From Synechococcus sp. JA-3-3Ab (GTDB taxonomy: Bacteria > Cyanobacteriota > Cyanobacteriia > Thermostichales > Thermostichaceae), in NCBI RefSeq assembly GCF_000013205.1, contig NC_007775.1, forward strand, positions 2,228,501 to 2,292,500: 64,000 nucleotides of DNA. The letters run 5' to 3'. Positions 26,432-34,959 of this stretch are shown here, one piece after another. The position numbers were made by a program, and so were the translations under genes. The notes under the pieces were generated by a model. It saw nothing but the letters and a program-made list of their open reading frames with translations, did not search any database and was not told the origin of the DNA. The stretch's first letter is position 1. Each line of letters begins with the position of its first letter.

Positions 26432-26896
26432 CTACCTTTTTCTTTGATAGGTGCCCATCAGTTGGGCCTGGGCAAGGAGGTGGCCTTCCATAGCCTGCAG
26501 CAGGGCTTCCTTCGTCGCCCCTGCAGCCAAAGACAGTTGCCGATCCAGGGCGTAGAGGGTGAAGAAGTAGCGGTGGGTGCCGCTGGGAGGGCAAGGGCCA
26601 CCGTAGTCGTTACGCCCCCAACTGTTTTGCCCATGCACAGCCCCCTGGGGCAAATCGGCATCGCCGCGGATCCCTTCTGGCAGGCTGCTAACGCTGGTGG
26701 GCAAGTTGTAGACCACCCAGTGGACAAAGGTGCCCCTGGGCGCGTCTGGGTCATCCATGATTAGGGCAAAGCTCTGGGTTTCCGAAGGTGCCCCCGACCA
26801 GGCTAGGGGTGGAGAGAGATCTTCCCCATCACAGGTGTAGCGGGAGGGGATGGATTCTGAGTGGGAAAAAGCGGAGCTGGTGAGTTGCAAAGCCAT
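26432..26896 (-). CDS. YbhB/YbcL-type PEBP family protein
   Basis: A 154-residue phosphatidylethanolamine-binding-protein homologue (Raf kinase inhibitor-like). The ligand-pocket blocks are SIPSRYTCDGEDLSPPLAW, FALIMDDPDAPRGTFVHWVV and NDYGGPCPPSGTHRYFFTLY. Bacterial members are cytoplasmic with unknown function. ATG 26896 (MALQLTSSAFSHSE) is the start; the longer frame to 27076 runs across the tRNA-Ser gene and is not used. It stands alone. Confidence 0.9.
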   Translation of the reverse strand: MALQLTSSAFSHSESIPSRYTCDGEDLSPPLAWSGAPSETQSFALIMDDPDAPRGTFVHWVVYNLPTSVSSLPEGIRGDADLPQGAVHGQNSWGRNDYGGPCPPSGTHRYFFTLYALDRQLSLAAGATKEALLQAMEGHLLAQAQLMGTYQRKR

Positions 26897-27005
26897 AATT
26901 TCTTCAGGTTTCAGCAACTGGCCATATCCTGCCACACGAGGGGACTGGGGGGTGGAGGGATATAGGGGGTCTCCTGCAGCTTCTACCTGAGGCGGGCCTC
27001 GATGA

Positions 27006-27090
27006 CGGAGAGAGTGGGATTCGAACCCACGGTGAGTTGCCCCACACAGCATTTCCAGTGCTGCGCCTTCGACCACTCGGCCATCTCTCC
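27006..27090 (-). tRNA. tRNA-Ser (anticodon GGA)
   Basis: 85-nt class II tRNA with a long variable arm. The acceptor stem pairs GGAGAGA (27084-27090) with TCTCTCC (27007-27013), discriminator G. The anticodon loop is CTGGAAA, anticodon GGA, which reads UCC/UCU. The T-loop is GTTCGAATC. CCA is not encoded. Confidence 0.95.
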
Positions 27091-27169
27091 AGAGGAGAGA
27101 AAACGACTTTTTAGCGAGCCTAAAAAGTCAGCTTTGTAATCCTAGCAGAGGTGTGGACCGGCAGTCAGC

Positions 27170-27586
27170 TCATTTGGCAGCCCCGACTCCCAAAATCTGC
27201 AGCATCACCTCCCAGCGGGAGCAGCGCCAGTGGTCGATGTGGGATCCGATCAACCCTGCTTCGTTGATCTGGATTTCTGTCCAGCCGGGGACGCACAGGC
27301 GGGGACGCCAGGGCAAAAAAGCCAGGGATCCCCTCAGCGTCCACTCGCTGCGGATGTGGTTGCCGCTCTGGTGGATGTCGTGCAGCTCGAGGTGGATATC
27401 CTGCAGCCAGCGTCCCAGGCTTTCGACCATGGCCCGATAGCGATCCAGGCCGCGAAACTCGTTGAGGGGATCCCGAAAATAAACTTGGGGATCGTAGATG
27501 GAGTAGGTTTGATCGCAAGGAAAGCGGGCGTAATCGGCCCGCAGGATGGCCACGAGATCGGGGGCGGCCTGAGAAGGAGGGCTCAC
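27170..27586 (-). CDS. DUF2358 family protein
   Basis: A 138-residue SnoaL/NTF2-like protein found in cyanobacteria and plastids. The typical start LRADYARFPCDQTYSIYD is followed by YFRDPLNEFRGLDRYRAM and the terminal HIDHWRCSRWEVMLQ. Function unknown; the NTF2 fold suggests binding of a small molecule. The GTG start (27584-27586) overlaps the stop of the upstream MBL-fold gene by 4 bp (GTGA), so the pair is translationally coupled. Confidence 0.8.
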   Translation of the reverse strand: MSPPSQAAPDLVAILRADYARFPCDQTYSIYDPQVYFRDPLNEFRGLDRYRAMVESLGRWLQDIHLELHDIHQSGNHIRSEWTLRGSLAFLPWRPRLCVPGWTEIQINEAGLIGSHIDHWRCSRWEVMLQILGVGAAK

Positions 27587-28380
27587 GTCTTAACCTCAGC
27601 GGGAAGGGATACCGTCTCCCCCGGGGCAGGGCAGCACAACTGGATGGATTGGCCGGTGGCAGCGTTCAGGGATCCCAGCTTTTCCCGGAACTCCTCTAGG
27701 CTCCCCAGGGGGCGGATCTGGGCGGCAAACCAGCCGTGGTAGTCCACCTCTCCCATAGCGGTGGGAATCACCTGCTGCGGGCGCAGGGCGGCCACCACCT
27801 GCAGGGCCCGCTGCGGCCCCATGATCACCTCGCCCAAGAAGGGAAAGATCTGCCCTACCACCGGGATCAGCAGGGTGTGGATGGGGGTGAACTCCTGCTG
27901 CAGCCGCGGGCGGACATCCGGTTGGGAAAGGTGGGGCTCGTAGTAAAGCCGCGTCTGGGTCGGCAGCTCCTCCAGCAAAAAGCCCAGTTCCCGCACCGGC
28001 CCCAGGGGGGCGCCAGGAACCGCTGTGATGCCTAGATCTCCCCACTGCACGGACTGCCAGGGATCCAGGGCCTGCACCCTCATAAAGCCAAGGCTCCGCG
28101 CCACCCTGGCGGCTGTTGGAGAAGCGAAAACCGGGATCTGCTTGTCCAGCCGCTGCAGGGTGGGGGGGTGGCAGTGGTCGGGTTGGCCTTGGCTGAGGAG
28201 GATACCGTCGATTTTGGGCAGGGTTTCCGGCGTGAACGGCGGCATCTGGCGGTGCTGCAGGCGGATGAACCAGGGCAGGCCAAAGAACACCAAGGGATCC
28301 ACCAGCCACGGATCCAGCAGGAAAGTCTGGGTCTGGGTATGGACTAGCCAACTGTTGAGGTCGATGCGGGTGAGTTTCAT
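27583..28380 (-). CDS. MBL-fold protein with altered metal motif
   Basis: A 265-residue beta-lactamase-fold protein of the UlaG/ComA-like type, starting MKLTRIDLNSWLVHTQTQTF. LLDPWLVDPLVFF and the later VMGPQ and VIPTAMGEVDYHGW segments are as in the family. The usual HxHxDH metal motif reads ILLSQGQPDHCHPPTL: the first two His are Gln and only the D-H pair and a following His remain. A two-metal centre is therefore doubtful; related cyanobacterial proteins may share this change. It is coupled to the DUF2358 gene. Role unknown. Confidence 0.75.
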   Translation of the reverse strand: MKLTRIDLNSWLVHTQTQTFLLDPWLVDPLVFFGLPWFIRLQHRQMPPFTPETLPKIDGILLSQGQPDHCHPPTLQRLDKQIPVFASPTAARVARSLGFMRVQALDPWQSVQWGDLGITAVPGAPLGPVRELGFLLEELPTQTRLYYEPHLSQPDVRPRLQQEFTPIHTLLIPVVGQIFPFLGEVIMGPQRALQVVAALRPQQVIPTAMGEVDYHGWFAAQIRPLGSLEEFREKLGSLNAATGQSIQLCCPAPGETVSLPAEVKT

Positions 28381-28384
28381 GGGG

Positions 28385-29725
28385 CTATTGGCCGGTGATG
28401 GAAAGATCGGCTACCCAAATGCGGGGACACAGACCACTAGGAGTGATTTGTGGCTCCGGCTCGACGTAGAAAATGGACTGCAAGAGTGCTAGAAAATCCC
28501 CCGCTACTGTCGCCGCCTCGATGCTGATGCGCTCCCCCTGGCGCACCCACCAGCCCTGGAAGGGCAGGGAAAAGGATCCCTGCAGAGGCTTGACTCCGGC
28601 ATGGAGAGCCTGCAGCTCGTCAATCCAGACCACATTCTCAGCCGTGGCCAGGTCGTAGGTGCTCTCTGGCGGAGCCCCGGCAAAGACGTGGTAGTAGTGG
28701 GCTGCCACCGTCACCTTGGCGCCGATATTGGCGTGCCCCGTGGGCTGGGCCCCCAGGCGTTTGGCGGTGCCAGCGCTGTGCAAAAAGTGGGTCAGAACTC
28801 CGTTGGTAATCAGGGAAACGCGGCGGGTGGGGGTGCCTTCGCCGTCAAAGCTAATCGCGCTTACGTTAGTCGGGTGCAAGGCATCGTCACACACCGAAAG
28901 CAGCGGCGAGGCAATCTGCTGGCCCAGCGAGTCGGGGGTGGACAGGCTTTGGTTGTCCAAGATGTTCTGGGCGTTGAAGAGATTGGAGAAAGCCCCCAAC
29001 AGGCTTAAAAAAGCTTCCCCAGAAAAAACCACCGTATATTTCCCCGAAGGGATCTGCGCGTACTCCAGGTGGCTGATGAGCTTCTCGGCGGCTTCTTTTA
29101 CGCACCCCTGGATATCCAGCTCCTCTAGGCTGCGGGCCACCCGCATGGCGCCGGCGCTGCGGGGCTTGCGGCCTTCTTGTTCTGCTTTGCCGTAGAGAAA
29201 GACCGAGGCCAGAGTGTGGCCCTCCTGGCGCAGAGCTTGGTCGCTGTTGAGGTAAAAGCGGTCGATCTGTCGCTGGGCCAGGCCGTTGTAGGGCACCCCC
29301 TGGATGGCGGGATGGGATCCCAGCAAAGCCTTCTCGGCAGCCACCAGCTGATCTAGGAGCTCGCTGGCCAGCGCCAGGGGCCTTTTGTCATTACAGGGCT
29401 GGAGAATGGGCAGCTTCGCTTCTGGACTGAATTGGGGCGCGTGTTCCCGCACGCCGAAGTGGCTGGCCTCAAAGGCCGTCTGCAGAGCTAGTTCCAGCCC
29501 TGCTTCGTCCACATCGGTGGTGGAGGTCACCCCTACCTGGCCCTGGTCGTTCCAGGCCCGCACCGTCACACTGCAGCGGTGAGAAGCTTTTACCTGACGG
29601 GGCTCCCCCTGCTCCACCTGCACGCTGGTCTCATCCACTGCGGCTCCGTAGAGATCAAACTGGGGGATCCCCAGGTGTTTGGCGCACCTTTGCGCCTGTT
29701 CGGCCAAGAGTTCAACTTGCAGCAT
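28385..29725 (-). CDS. pmbA: TldD/PmbA family protein, PmbA (TldE) type
   Basis: A 446-residue inactive-partner subunit of the TldD/TldE metalloprotease, which trims leader peptides and degrades unfolded peptides in the cytoplasm. Blocks seen: VKASHRCSVTVRAWNDQGQV, the middle VVFSGEAFLSLLGAFSNLFN, and the C-terminal region VVWIDELQALHAGVKPLQGS and GWWVRQGERI. It lacks the HExxxH zinc motif that its partner carries, as expected for PmbA. The partner gene tldD lies 2.8 kb upstream on the same strand, separated by the Rpn gene and its insertion; before the insertion the three were probably one transcription unit. Confidence 0.92.
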   Translation of the reverse strand: MLQVELLAEQAQRCAKHLGIPQFDLYGAAVDETSVQVEQGEPRQVKASHRCSVTVRAWNDQGQVGVTSTTDVDEAGLELALQTAFEASHFGVREHAPQFSPEAKLPILQPCNDKRPLALASELLDQLVAAEKALLGSHPAIQGVPYNGLAQRQIDRFYLNSDQALRQEGHTLASVFLYGKAEQEGRKPRSAGAMRVARSLEELDIQGCVKEAAEKLISHLEYAQIPSGKYTVVFSGEAFLSLLGAFSNLFNAQNILDNQSLSTPDSLGQQIASPLLSVCDDALHPTNVSAISFDGEGTPTRRVSLITNGVLTHFLHSAGTAKRLGAQPTGHANIGAKVTVAAHYYHVFAGAPPESTYDLATAENVVWIDELQALHAGVKPLQGSFSLPFQGWWVRQGERISIEAATVAGDFLALLQSIFYVEPEPQITPSGLCPRIWVADLSITGQ

Positions 29726-29737
29726 GTCATTCCTTCT

Positions 29738-30221
29738 CTACCGACGGGCCAGCCAGGCGGTCAAGTCCTCCACGCTGTTGAAATCCAGCAGCGCTTCCCC
29801 CAGCGCCTCCAGTTGCGACGGGGGCAAGGCCCAAATCCTGTTTTCCAGGGCCGGGTCAAGGGATCCCAGCTTCCGCCGCAAAAGCCGCAAAACCAGCGTT
29901 GCTTCTCCATGCTGCAGTCCCTGTTGCAGTCCCTGTTGCAATCCCTGTTGCAATCCCTGTTGCAGCCCTTGCTGCAGGCCCAGTTGCAGACCTTCTTTGC
30001 GCCCTGCTTCCAGCCCCTCCCGCAAAGCTTCCGAGCGCCACTCCTGGTAGATCACCGATTCCCTCATATCCAAAGACCTCATGATTTGCCGAATCAAACC
30101 CCGATCCAATGCTAGTCCCGCCAAAACGGCTGTTGCTGCTGCCAGTTCTCGCTGCTTGCTGGGGTCTGGCAAGCGCTCCAGCTCGGCAACGACTTCTCGT
30201 AAGGTTTCTACAGGATCCTGA
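29738..30221 (-). pseudogene. Rpn-family nuclease, C-terminal fragment (split by IS607)
   Basis: C-terminal half of a PD-(D/E)XK protein of the Rpn (recombination-promoting nuclease / putative transposase) family. It reads DPVETLREVVAELERLPDPS, LAGLALDRGLIRQIMRSLDM, ESVIYQEWRSEALREGLEAG, then seven LQQG-type repeats, and ends QLEALGEALLDFNSVEDLTA, all standard for cyanobacterial members. The N-terminal nuclease half lies at 32038-32492 beyond an IS607 element. A Met codon contributed by the element (30224-30226) could allow translation of this piece alone, but it lacks the nuclease residues. Confidence 0.88.
29911..29994. repeat. 12-bp tandem repeat inside the Rpn gene
   Basis: Seven units close to TGTTGCAGTCCC on the plus strand, coding on the minus strand for (G-L-Q-Q) repeats. 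The middle four are nearly identical. The segment is likely an extended helix, and copy number may vary between strains. Confidence 0.85.
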
Positions 30222-30370
30222 TACATTTACGCTGAACACTGCTGAGCATTACTGCTCAGCGGTGAAGCGATAGCATTCTGTCCGTTTCCGTTGTCACTAC
30301 GCGATGCTGACGCGACCGCGCTACTCGGACGGAGTCCAAACAGAAAGGCGGTATCCCGCAAAGCCCTGAG
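30222..30370 (-). ncRNA. Predicted right-end guide RNA of the IS607 TnpB
   Basis: By analogy with known TnpB systems, the 3' end of tnpB and the right end should encode its guide RNA. On the minus strand the region begins with CTCAGGGCTTTGCGGGATAC (in the coding end), and contains CAGAATGCTATCGCTTC, a perfect stem GCTGAGC-agtaat-GCTCAGC (30239-30258), then GTTCAGCGTAAATGTATCA at the border. A diverged copy of the same blocks occurs at 62829-62929. Transcription is not shown; the guide would be the Rpn sequence beginning GGATCCTGTAGAAACC. Confidence 0.4.
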
Positions 30371-31507
30371 CATAACACCCAGGGCGCCTTGCCAATCTCG
30401 TGGTAGTCTGTGGTTGCACTTTGGGCATCTAAACACCTTTGCGCCACCCAACTTAGTGTGGATGTGCCCGCACTTGGTACAGGTTTTGCTGGTGTACGCT
30501 TCCGATACTTCCACGACAACCACGTTTTTCTTCTTGGCTTGAAACTTCAGGAGCTGCTTGAACCGATAGTGCGCCCAGGTGAGCATCGCCCTTGCTGTCT
30601 TGCTACCAAACTTCCTCCCTGCCTTGGCAACCATCTGGGCTGACTCGAAAGTGGGGAGGAATATCAATCGGTAGTTATCCGTTAGGAACGCCGCTACCTT
30701 GCGATGGCACTCGTCCACCAAGTTCCTGATTCTCTCCCGCAGACGAAACGCCGCTTGCCGCATTCGCCTACGCTTGGGTCGCGGTGCTTTACTCAGCCTA
30801 GATTGCAGATCGTCTAGGTGGTAGCACAGCCGAACGATCCTGCCAAAGTCCCCCTTGGCGATATCTACAAAGCCCGCCCCATCAAACCCTGTAAGGAAGC
30901 TTCTTACTCCAGGATCAAGTGCGATCACCCCCTTTGCTAACGAACACTGCTCGTTCACGGGCTCAGGAAAGATGGCATACCATCTGTCTTTCACCCGCAT
31001 TAGCTCAGTTCCACGTGCCCATTCTCTGGGCATCTCCTCGGATGCACGGAACGCCAAACCTCGGGTGAGTTTCGGATACCACGTCCCATTGCGAAAGTTG
31101 CCGGCGTTGAATTGCAGCGTATGCGACCTGTCCCGCACACTGCGAAACCTCGCGTCTTTGCTTCGGCGAAACGCCAACCACGCCTCGACGACCGCGTTCT
31201 GCTTGATGTGGCAGGGGGCGTCCTTCACCCACCCGGGCAGGTCGGAGCGCAGGATGATGTCCCGCAGCTTTCTGGCCGTTTTTGGGGCACCATGCTGACG
31301 CTGATAGGCAATCGCTTGGTTGTAGCAGTACCGGCACGCCGCTTGCCACCGCTTCCAAACTTTAGCCAGCGCTGGCTCCGGATAAATCCGTATCTTTCTC
31401 GATTGCAGCCCGGTATTTTCTGAGTCCGTAGAGCCGACTACTGAAGCAGTGCAGGATGGTGAGGATATCCTCAACCAGTTCCTGTTGGGGAGAAAGGTGA
31501 TCGTCAT
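30227..31507 (-). CDS. tnpB: TnpB RNA-guided nuclease (IS607 type)
   Basis: TnpB of about 400 residues. Family similarity starts near SRKIRIYPEPALAKVWKRW and includes RYCYNQAIAYQRQHG. The RuvC acidic residues are in VIALDPGVRSFLTGF, VVVVEVSEAYTSKTC and the C-terminal RLPRDWQGALG, and the zinc ribbon is complete (CTKCGHIH, then FRCPKC). The start is uncertain. The frame is open to 31888 antisense-free but that part overlaps tnpA; ATG 31507 is given, with a shorter start near 31408 possible. It overlaps the end of tnpA by up to 146 bp, usual for IS607. Confidence 0.85.
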   Translation of the reverse strand: MTITFLPNRNWLRISSPSCTASVVGSTDSENTGLQSRKIRIYPEPALAKVWKRWQAACRYCYNQAIAYQRQHGAPKTARKLRDIILRSDLPGWVKDAPCHIKQNAVVEAWLAFRRSKDARFRSVRDRSHTLQFNAGNFRNGTWYPKLTRGLAFRASEEMPREWARGTELMRVKDRWYAIFPEPVNEQCSLAKGVIALDPGVRSFLTGFDGAGFVDIAKGDFGRIVRLCYHLDDLQSRLSKAPRPKRRRMRQAAFRLRERIRNLVDECHRKVAAFLTDNYRLIFLPTFESAQMVAKAGRKFGSKTARAMLTWAHYRFKQLLKFQAKKKNVVVVEVSEAYTSKTCTKCGHIHTKLGGAKVFRCPKCNHRLPRDWQGALGVMLRALRDTAFLFGLRPSSAVASASRSDNGNGQNAIASPLSSNAQQCSA

Positions 31508-31979
31508 CGAGAACCAAGACTTCGCACCCGTATTGACGGCAGTACCACTCAACGAACTCAAATCCAAACCGGCAGAGTCGATCCCGGTGAGCGACCACAA
31601 TTGTTCCGATATCTCCCGCACGGACTCGTTCCAATAAGGCAAGGAACTTTGGTCTTTTGAAGTCGAGACCGCCGCCAACCTCTCCGACCACTTCGGCTCC
31701 AGGATAGAGGTTAACCAGTCTTGCAATCTGTCTCTCCAAGTCTGGTTTCTGCCCTCGACTGCTGACTCGGGCGTACAAAACGACTCGTTTGTCCTTCTTG
31801 GGTGCTCTGTTCGCGTCAGCGGGCCGGAGGCCAATGTAGCTGTCGAGGTCATACCTTCTCGCCCTACCGGATGGTGTACGTACTGCATGGATCCAGCCCT
31901 TCTGTTCCCATCGCCTCAAGGTGTGGAGACACACCCCAAAATAATCCGCCGCTTCTCTCGGTTTTACATATCTAGCCAT
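31362..31979 (-). CDS. tnpA: IS607-type serine recombinase
   Basis: A 205-residue transposase with an N-terminal MerR-like DNA-binding domain (YVKPREAADYFGVCLHTLRR, WEQKGWIHAVRTPSGRARRY) and a serine resolvase domain beginning VVLYARVSSRGQKPDLERQ, where S73 is the likely nucleophile. The conserved arginine block VVAHRDRLCRFGFEFVEWY is intact. IS607 recombinases make staggered cuts and integrate with little target specificity. Length is normal and there is no inactivating change. Confidence 0.93.
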   Translation of the reverse strand: MARYVKPREAADYFGVCLHTLRRWEQKGWIHAVRTPSGRARRYDLDSYIGLRPADANRAPKKDKRVVLYARVSSRGQKPDLERQIARLVNLYPGAEVVGEVGGGLDFKRPKFLALLERVRAGDIGTIVVAHRDRLCRFGFEFVEWYCRQYGCEVLVLDDDHLSPQQELVEDILTILHCFSSRLYGLRKYRAAIEKDTDLSGASAG

Positions 31980-32037
31980 ACCAAGCAGCCATACTGAACA
32001 TACTGTACATTATTTTCAGTATAGTCCAGCATATCAT

Positions 32038-32492
32038 TGACTAGAGTCATGCTCCACCTGGCTTAAGACCCGAAAAGGCAGCAGGGCTGGCCAATCGACG
32101 TTGGTTGGCAAGTTGCATTCCCACAGGCGAATGACCTCAAACTCGTGGCTCAGCCGTTCTAGGCGAAAGGAAGTTTGGAAAACTCGCTCCGAGGTCGTTT
32201 TGCGCAGATAAATCACCACCTGATGCACAGGTAGCTGTGGATATTTCCGGTAAAGGCGCAGCCGATAGTCGGCCATGCGAAAGGGGATTTCAGGATCTGG
32301 ATCTGTTTGAAATTCCAGGTGCAAAATGCCCTGCTGCAGCCCCAGCAAAATAACAGAATCTGCTCGAACAGGTTCCTCCGAAAGTTCTGTGGGCAACATT
32401 TGCACCGGCTCAGCCACTTCTCCCACTAGCCAACGGGCAAACTGCTCCGGGAAGCGCTCTGCCAGGTACTTGCAGACGTTGTCGTAAGCCAT
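32038..32492 (-). pseudogene. Rpn-family nuclease, N-terminal fragment (split by IS607)
   Basis: N-terminal half of a PD-(D/E)XK Rpn-family protein, starting MAYDNVCKYLAERFPEQFAR. It carries the nuclease core: RADSVILLGLQQGILHLEFQ (the Asp and ExQ residues of the fold), then IPFRMADYRLRLYRKYPQLP and VHQVVIYLRKT. It ends ...LLPFRVLSQVEHDSSQ, where the IS607 end supplies a TGA. In intact relatives this point is followed directly by the helical C-terminal half, here found at 29738-30221. The gene lies 15 bp after tldD. The fragment might fold, but the full protein cannot be made. Confidence 0.88.
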
Positions 32493-32507
32493 GGGGGATC
32501 CCTGGGC

Positions 32508-33968
32508 CTAGCGCCCGCCCACGGTGATGGCGTCCACCTTGATGTGGGGCTGGCCGACGGTGACGTAGATGCTGCCGCTGACAGAACCACAGAAGCCAGG
32601 GGCCAGGCGGAGATCCTTGGAGCACATGGAGATCTTGGTCAGGATATCCTTGGCTTCCCCGATTAAAGTGGCTCCCTTGAGGGGCTTGGTGATCTTGCCG
32701 TTTTGGATGAGATAGGCTTCTTCCACGGCAAAGTTAAATTGGCCGGTGGGGCCGACGCTGCCGCCCCCCATGCGCTTGCAGTAGATGCCTTTGTCGATAG
32801 AGGCAAACAGGTCGTCCAGTTCGGCGTCGCCGGGGGCGATGTAGGTGTTGCGCATGCGGCTGGCGGCGGCAAAGGTGTAGTTTTGCCGGCGACCGCTGCC
32901 GGTGCGGGGATGGCCGGTGCGCATCGAGCCGGCCCGGTCGGCCAGGAAGTTCTTCAAAATGCCCTTTTCAATGAGCAAAGTGCGCTGGACGGGCATGCCC
33001 TCGTCGTCCACATCCAAGCTGCCAAAGGCCCCCTCGGAAAGCCCCTCGTCCCAGGCGGTGAGGTTTTTGTGGGCAATCTTCTGGCCTTTTTTGTCGGCAA
33101 AGGGGGTGGTTTTGCGCTCAATTTGGGTGGTTTCCAAGAGATGCCCACAGGCCTCGTGGAAGATGACGCCGCCAAAGGCGTTGGACATCACAATGGGGTA
33201 GGTGCCCGATTCCACGTAGTCGGCATAGAGCATCTGGCCGGCAGCCTCTGCCAGCTCCTGGCTGTGGGCCACAAGATCCCAGCGGCGCAAAAAGTCGGGA
33301 TCCCCGGTGCCCCCCGCGCGCTGGCTAACGGAAGCGCGATGATCCCCGTCGGCACAGAGCAGGGTAGAGCTGACCGACTGGGTAAGGCGGATGTCGCGCA
33401 CAAAGGTGCCGTCGCTGCAGGCTACCAGGATCTCCTGCCAGTCGCGGAAGTAGTTGGTGCGGCGGGACTGGATGTGGTGAGCTTGCCGCTTGAGCTCTGC
33501 GTTGGCCCGCCCCAAGATCTCCCCCATCTCGGCAAGGGAGCTGCATTCTTTGAGCCAGCCGTCTTTGCGGCGGCGCTCGGCGTAGTCCTGCAAGATCCCC
33601 AAGTTGACAGGGGAGACCAAGGCGGCAGGGCCTGGGGGGGTAAGGCCCATCAAGAGCAGGCCTTTTTCCAGGGCGGCTTTGAGGCCGGCAAAGGAGAGAT
33701 CGTTGGTGCTGACGTAGCAGTCGGCCAGGCCGCGGAACACCCGCACGCCGGCGCCAGTGGCAAGCCGAGGGGTGATGCTGGTGATGGCGTCGTCTTCGGC
33801 CAGGCAGCTGATGGAGTTAACCCGCTCCAGGAAGATCTCCACCAGGTCGGCGCCAGCAGCCCGCCCCCAGCCTAAGAGAGTTGCAAGGGGATCCCGCCAG
33901 TCTTCGTCGAAGCGCTGCAGGGTGGGACGATAGTCGAGGTTGGGCAGTTCTTTGGACAAAAGCAGCAT
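32508..33968 (-). CDS. tldD: TldD metalloprotease subunit
   Basis: A 486-residue catalytic subunit of the TldD/TldE protease. The zinc motif [10 protein letters not shown] (HExxxH) lies in [13 protein letters not shown], and the family blocks [40 protein letters not shown] and [11 protein letters not shown]-like [18 protein letters not shown] close the protein. Full length. It begins a minus-strand unit that continues through the Rpn gene to pmbA, so the two subunits were probably co-expressed before the IS607 insertion; the insertion could now reduce pmbA transcription. Confidence 0.95.
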   Translation of the reverse strand: MLLLSKELPNLDYRPTLQRFDEDWRDPLATLLGWGRAAGADLVEIFLERVNSISCLAEDDAITSITPRLATGAGVRVFRGLADCYVSTNDLSFAGLKAALEKGLLLMGLTPPGPAALVSPVNLGILQDYAERRRKDGWLKECSSLAEMGEILGRANAELKRQAHHIQSRRTNYFRDWQEILVACSDGTFVRDIRLTQSVSSTLLCADGDHRASVSQRAGGTGDPDFLRRWDLVAHSQELAEAAGQMLYADYVESGTYPIVMSNAFGGVIFHEACGHLLETTQIERKTTPFADKKGQKIAHKNLTAWDEGLSEGAFGSLDVDDEGMPVQRTLLIEKGILKNFLADRAGSMRTGHPRTGSGRRQNYTFAAASRMRNTYIAPGDAELDDLFASIDKGIYCKRMGGGSVGPTGQFNFAVEEAYLIQNGKITKPLKGATLIGEAKDILTKISMCSKDLRLAPGFCGSVSGSIYVTVGQPHIKVDAITVGGR

Positions 33969-34138
33969 AGGAGGCCGAGAGCACTCAAAAGAGGGAAAGG
34001 GCAGGCTGAGATGCCGCCACCTTTTGTTCCCTCAGTTTAACAAGACGTAAAGGCTGCCCTTTTGGGGAAAGAGACTCCAAGCTTGACAAGGGCAGAGGAG
34101 CAGCCGAAGATCGCTGCACAAGGATCCCTCACCTTGCA

Positions 34139-34879
34139 ATGGCTGCCAAGAAAAGATCCTCGGAGCTTCAGCCCAGCCTATTTGACGATCCCCTAGAGCC
34201 ACCTGCCCCCGCTGCGGAGACGCTTCCCCAATGGGATCAGATCCCGCTCTCGGCCCAGGTGCCCATTCCCCCCGGTACCTATCGAGAACTAGAACAACTG
34301 GAGCAGCACTGCCGAGTCTGCCAGCGCTGCGAGTTGGCGGCCAACCGTACCCATGTGGTGGTGCACCGAGGCAACCCCAAGGCGAGGATTCTCATCATCG
34401 GCGAGGGGCCGGGGGAACAGGAAGATCTGCAAGGGCTGCCCTTCGTGGGCAAGTCGGGGCAGTTGCTCGATAAGATCTTGGCCTCCGTGGGGCTAGATTC
34501 CGAACGGGACACCTACATTTGCAATGTCGTCAAGTGCCGTCCCCCCAACAACCGCGTGCCCACCCAGGAGGAGATGGACGCCTGCCGGCCCTACTTGTTG
34601 GAGCAGATCCGCCTGGTGGATCCCTGGATCATTTTGTTGACCGGCGCCACCTCGGTGCGCTCCCTTCTGGGGGATAAGCGCGGCATCACCAAGATCCGCG
34701 GCGAGTGGATCCAGTGGCAGGGGCGCTGGTGTATGCCGATTTTCCACCCGGCCTATTTGCTGCGCAACCCCGACCGCACCCCCGGCAGCCCCAAGTGGCT
34801 GATGTGGCAGGATATTCAGGCGGTGAAGCAAAAGTACCTAGAACTTGCCGGCGCAACGCCGCCCCAGCCGGACTTCTGA
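34139..34879 (+). CDS. Uracil-DNA glycosylase, family 4 (Fe-S)
   Basis: A 246-residue thermophile-type uracil-DNA glycosylase that removes uracil from DNA in base excision repair. The Fe-S cysteines are in HCRVCQRCELA and CNVVKCRPP plus one in RWCMPIFHP. Active-site blocks are ILIIGEGPGEQEDLQGLPF and FHPAYLLRNP. An N-terminal extension of about 45 residues (Pro/Ala-rich) precedes the domain. Loss of cytosine amino groups is faster at high temperature, which fits a hot-spring host. It stands alone. Confidence 0.92.
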   Translation: MAAKKRSSELQPSLFDDPLEPPAPAAETLPQWDQIPLSAQVPIPPGTYRELEQLEQHCRVCQRCELAANRTHVVVHRGNPKARILIIGEGPGEQEDLQGLPFVGKSGQLLDKILASVGLDSERDTYICNVVKCRPPNNRVPTQEEMDACRPYLLEQIRLVDPWIILLTGATSVRSLLGDKRGITKIRGEWIQWQGRWCMPIFHPAYLLRNPDRTPGSPKWLMWQDIQAVKQKYLELAGATPPQPDF

Positions 34880-34912
34880 GCTACTTTCCCTGGTATTTGG
34901 CCAGCGCCGCTA

Positions 34913-34948
34913 CCCTCACCCCCAGCCCCTCTCCCAAGGGAGAGGGGG
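34913..34948. repeat. Dispersed palindromic repeat, copy 1
   Basis: CCCTCACCCCCAG followed by the perfect stem CCCCTCTCCC-aa-GGGAGAGGGG. It lies between the convergent uracil-DNA glycosylase and methyltransferase genes, where it could act as a bidirectional transcription end. Near-identical copy at 43773-43809 and a diverged one at 49223-49274. Confidence 0.75.
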
Positions 34949-34959
34949 GTATGGGATCC

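Larger units (their letters stand above)
30222..32037. mobile_element. IS607-family insertion sequence, complete
   Basis: About 1816 bp with a serine-recombinase tnpA and a tnpB on the same (minus) strand, the IS607 order. It splits an Rpn-family gene. The left flank reads ...GAC TCT AGT CA and the right flank resumes GGATCCTGTAGAA; joining them restores the reading frame as VEHDSSQDPVETL, so the borders are known to within a 3-bp ambiguity (TCA is present at both junctions). There is no target duplication, as expected for IS607. The end next to tnpB has a hairpin and terminates TGTATCA on the minus strand. Confidence 0.88.

Noticed and set aside
26897-27076. N-terminal extension of the PEBP-like protein
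   Set aside because: It would be translated through the tRNA-Ser gene. The conserved start is MALQLTSSAFS.
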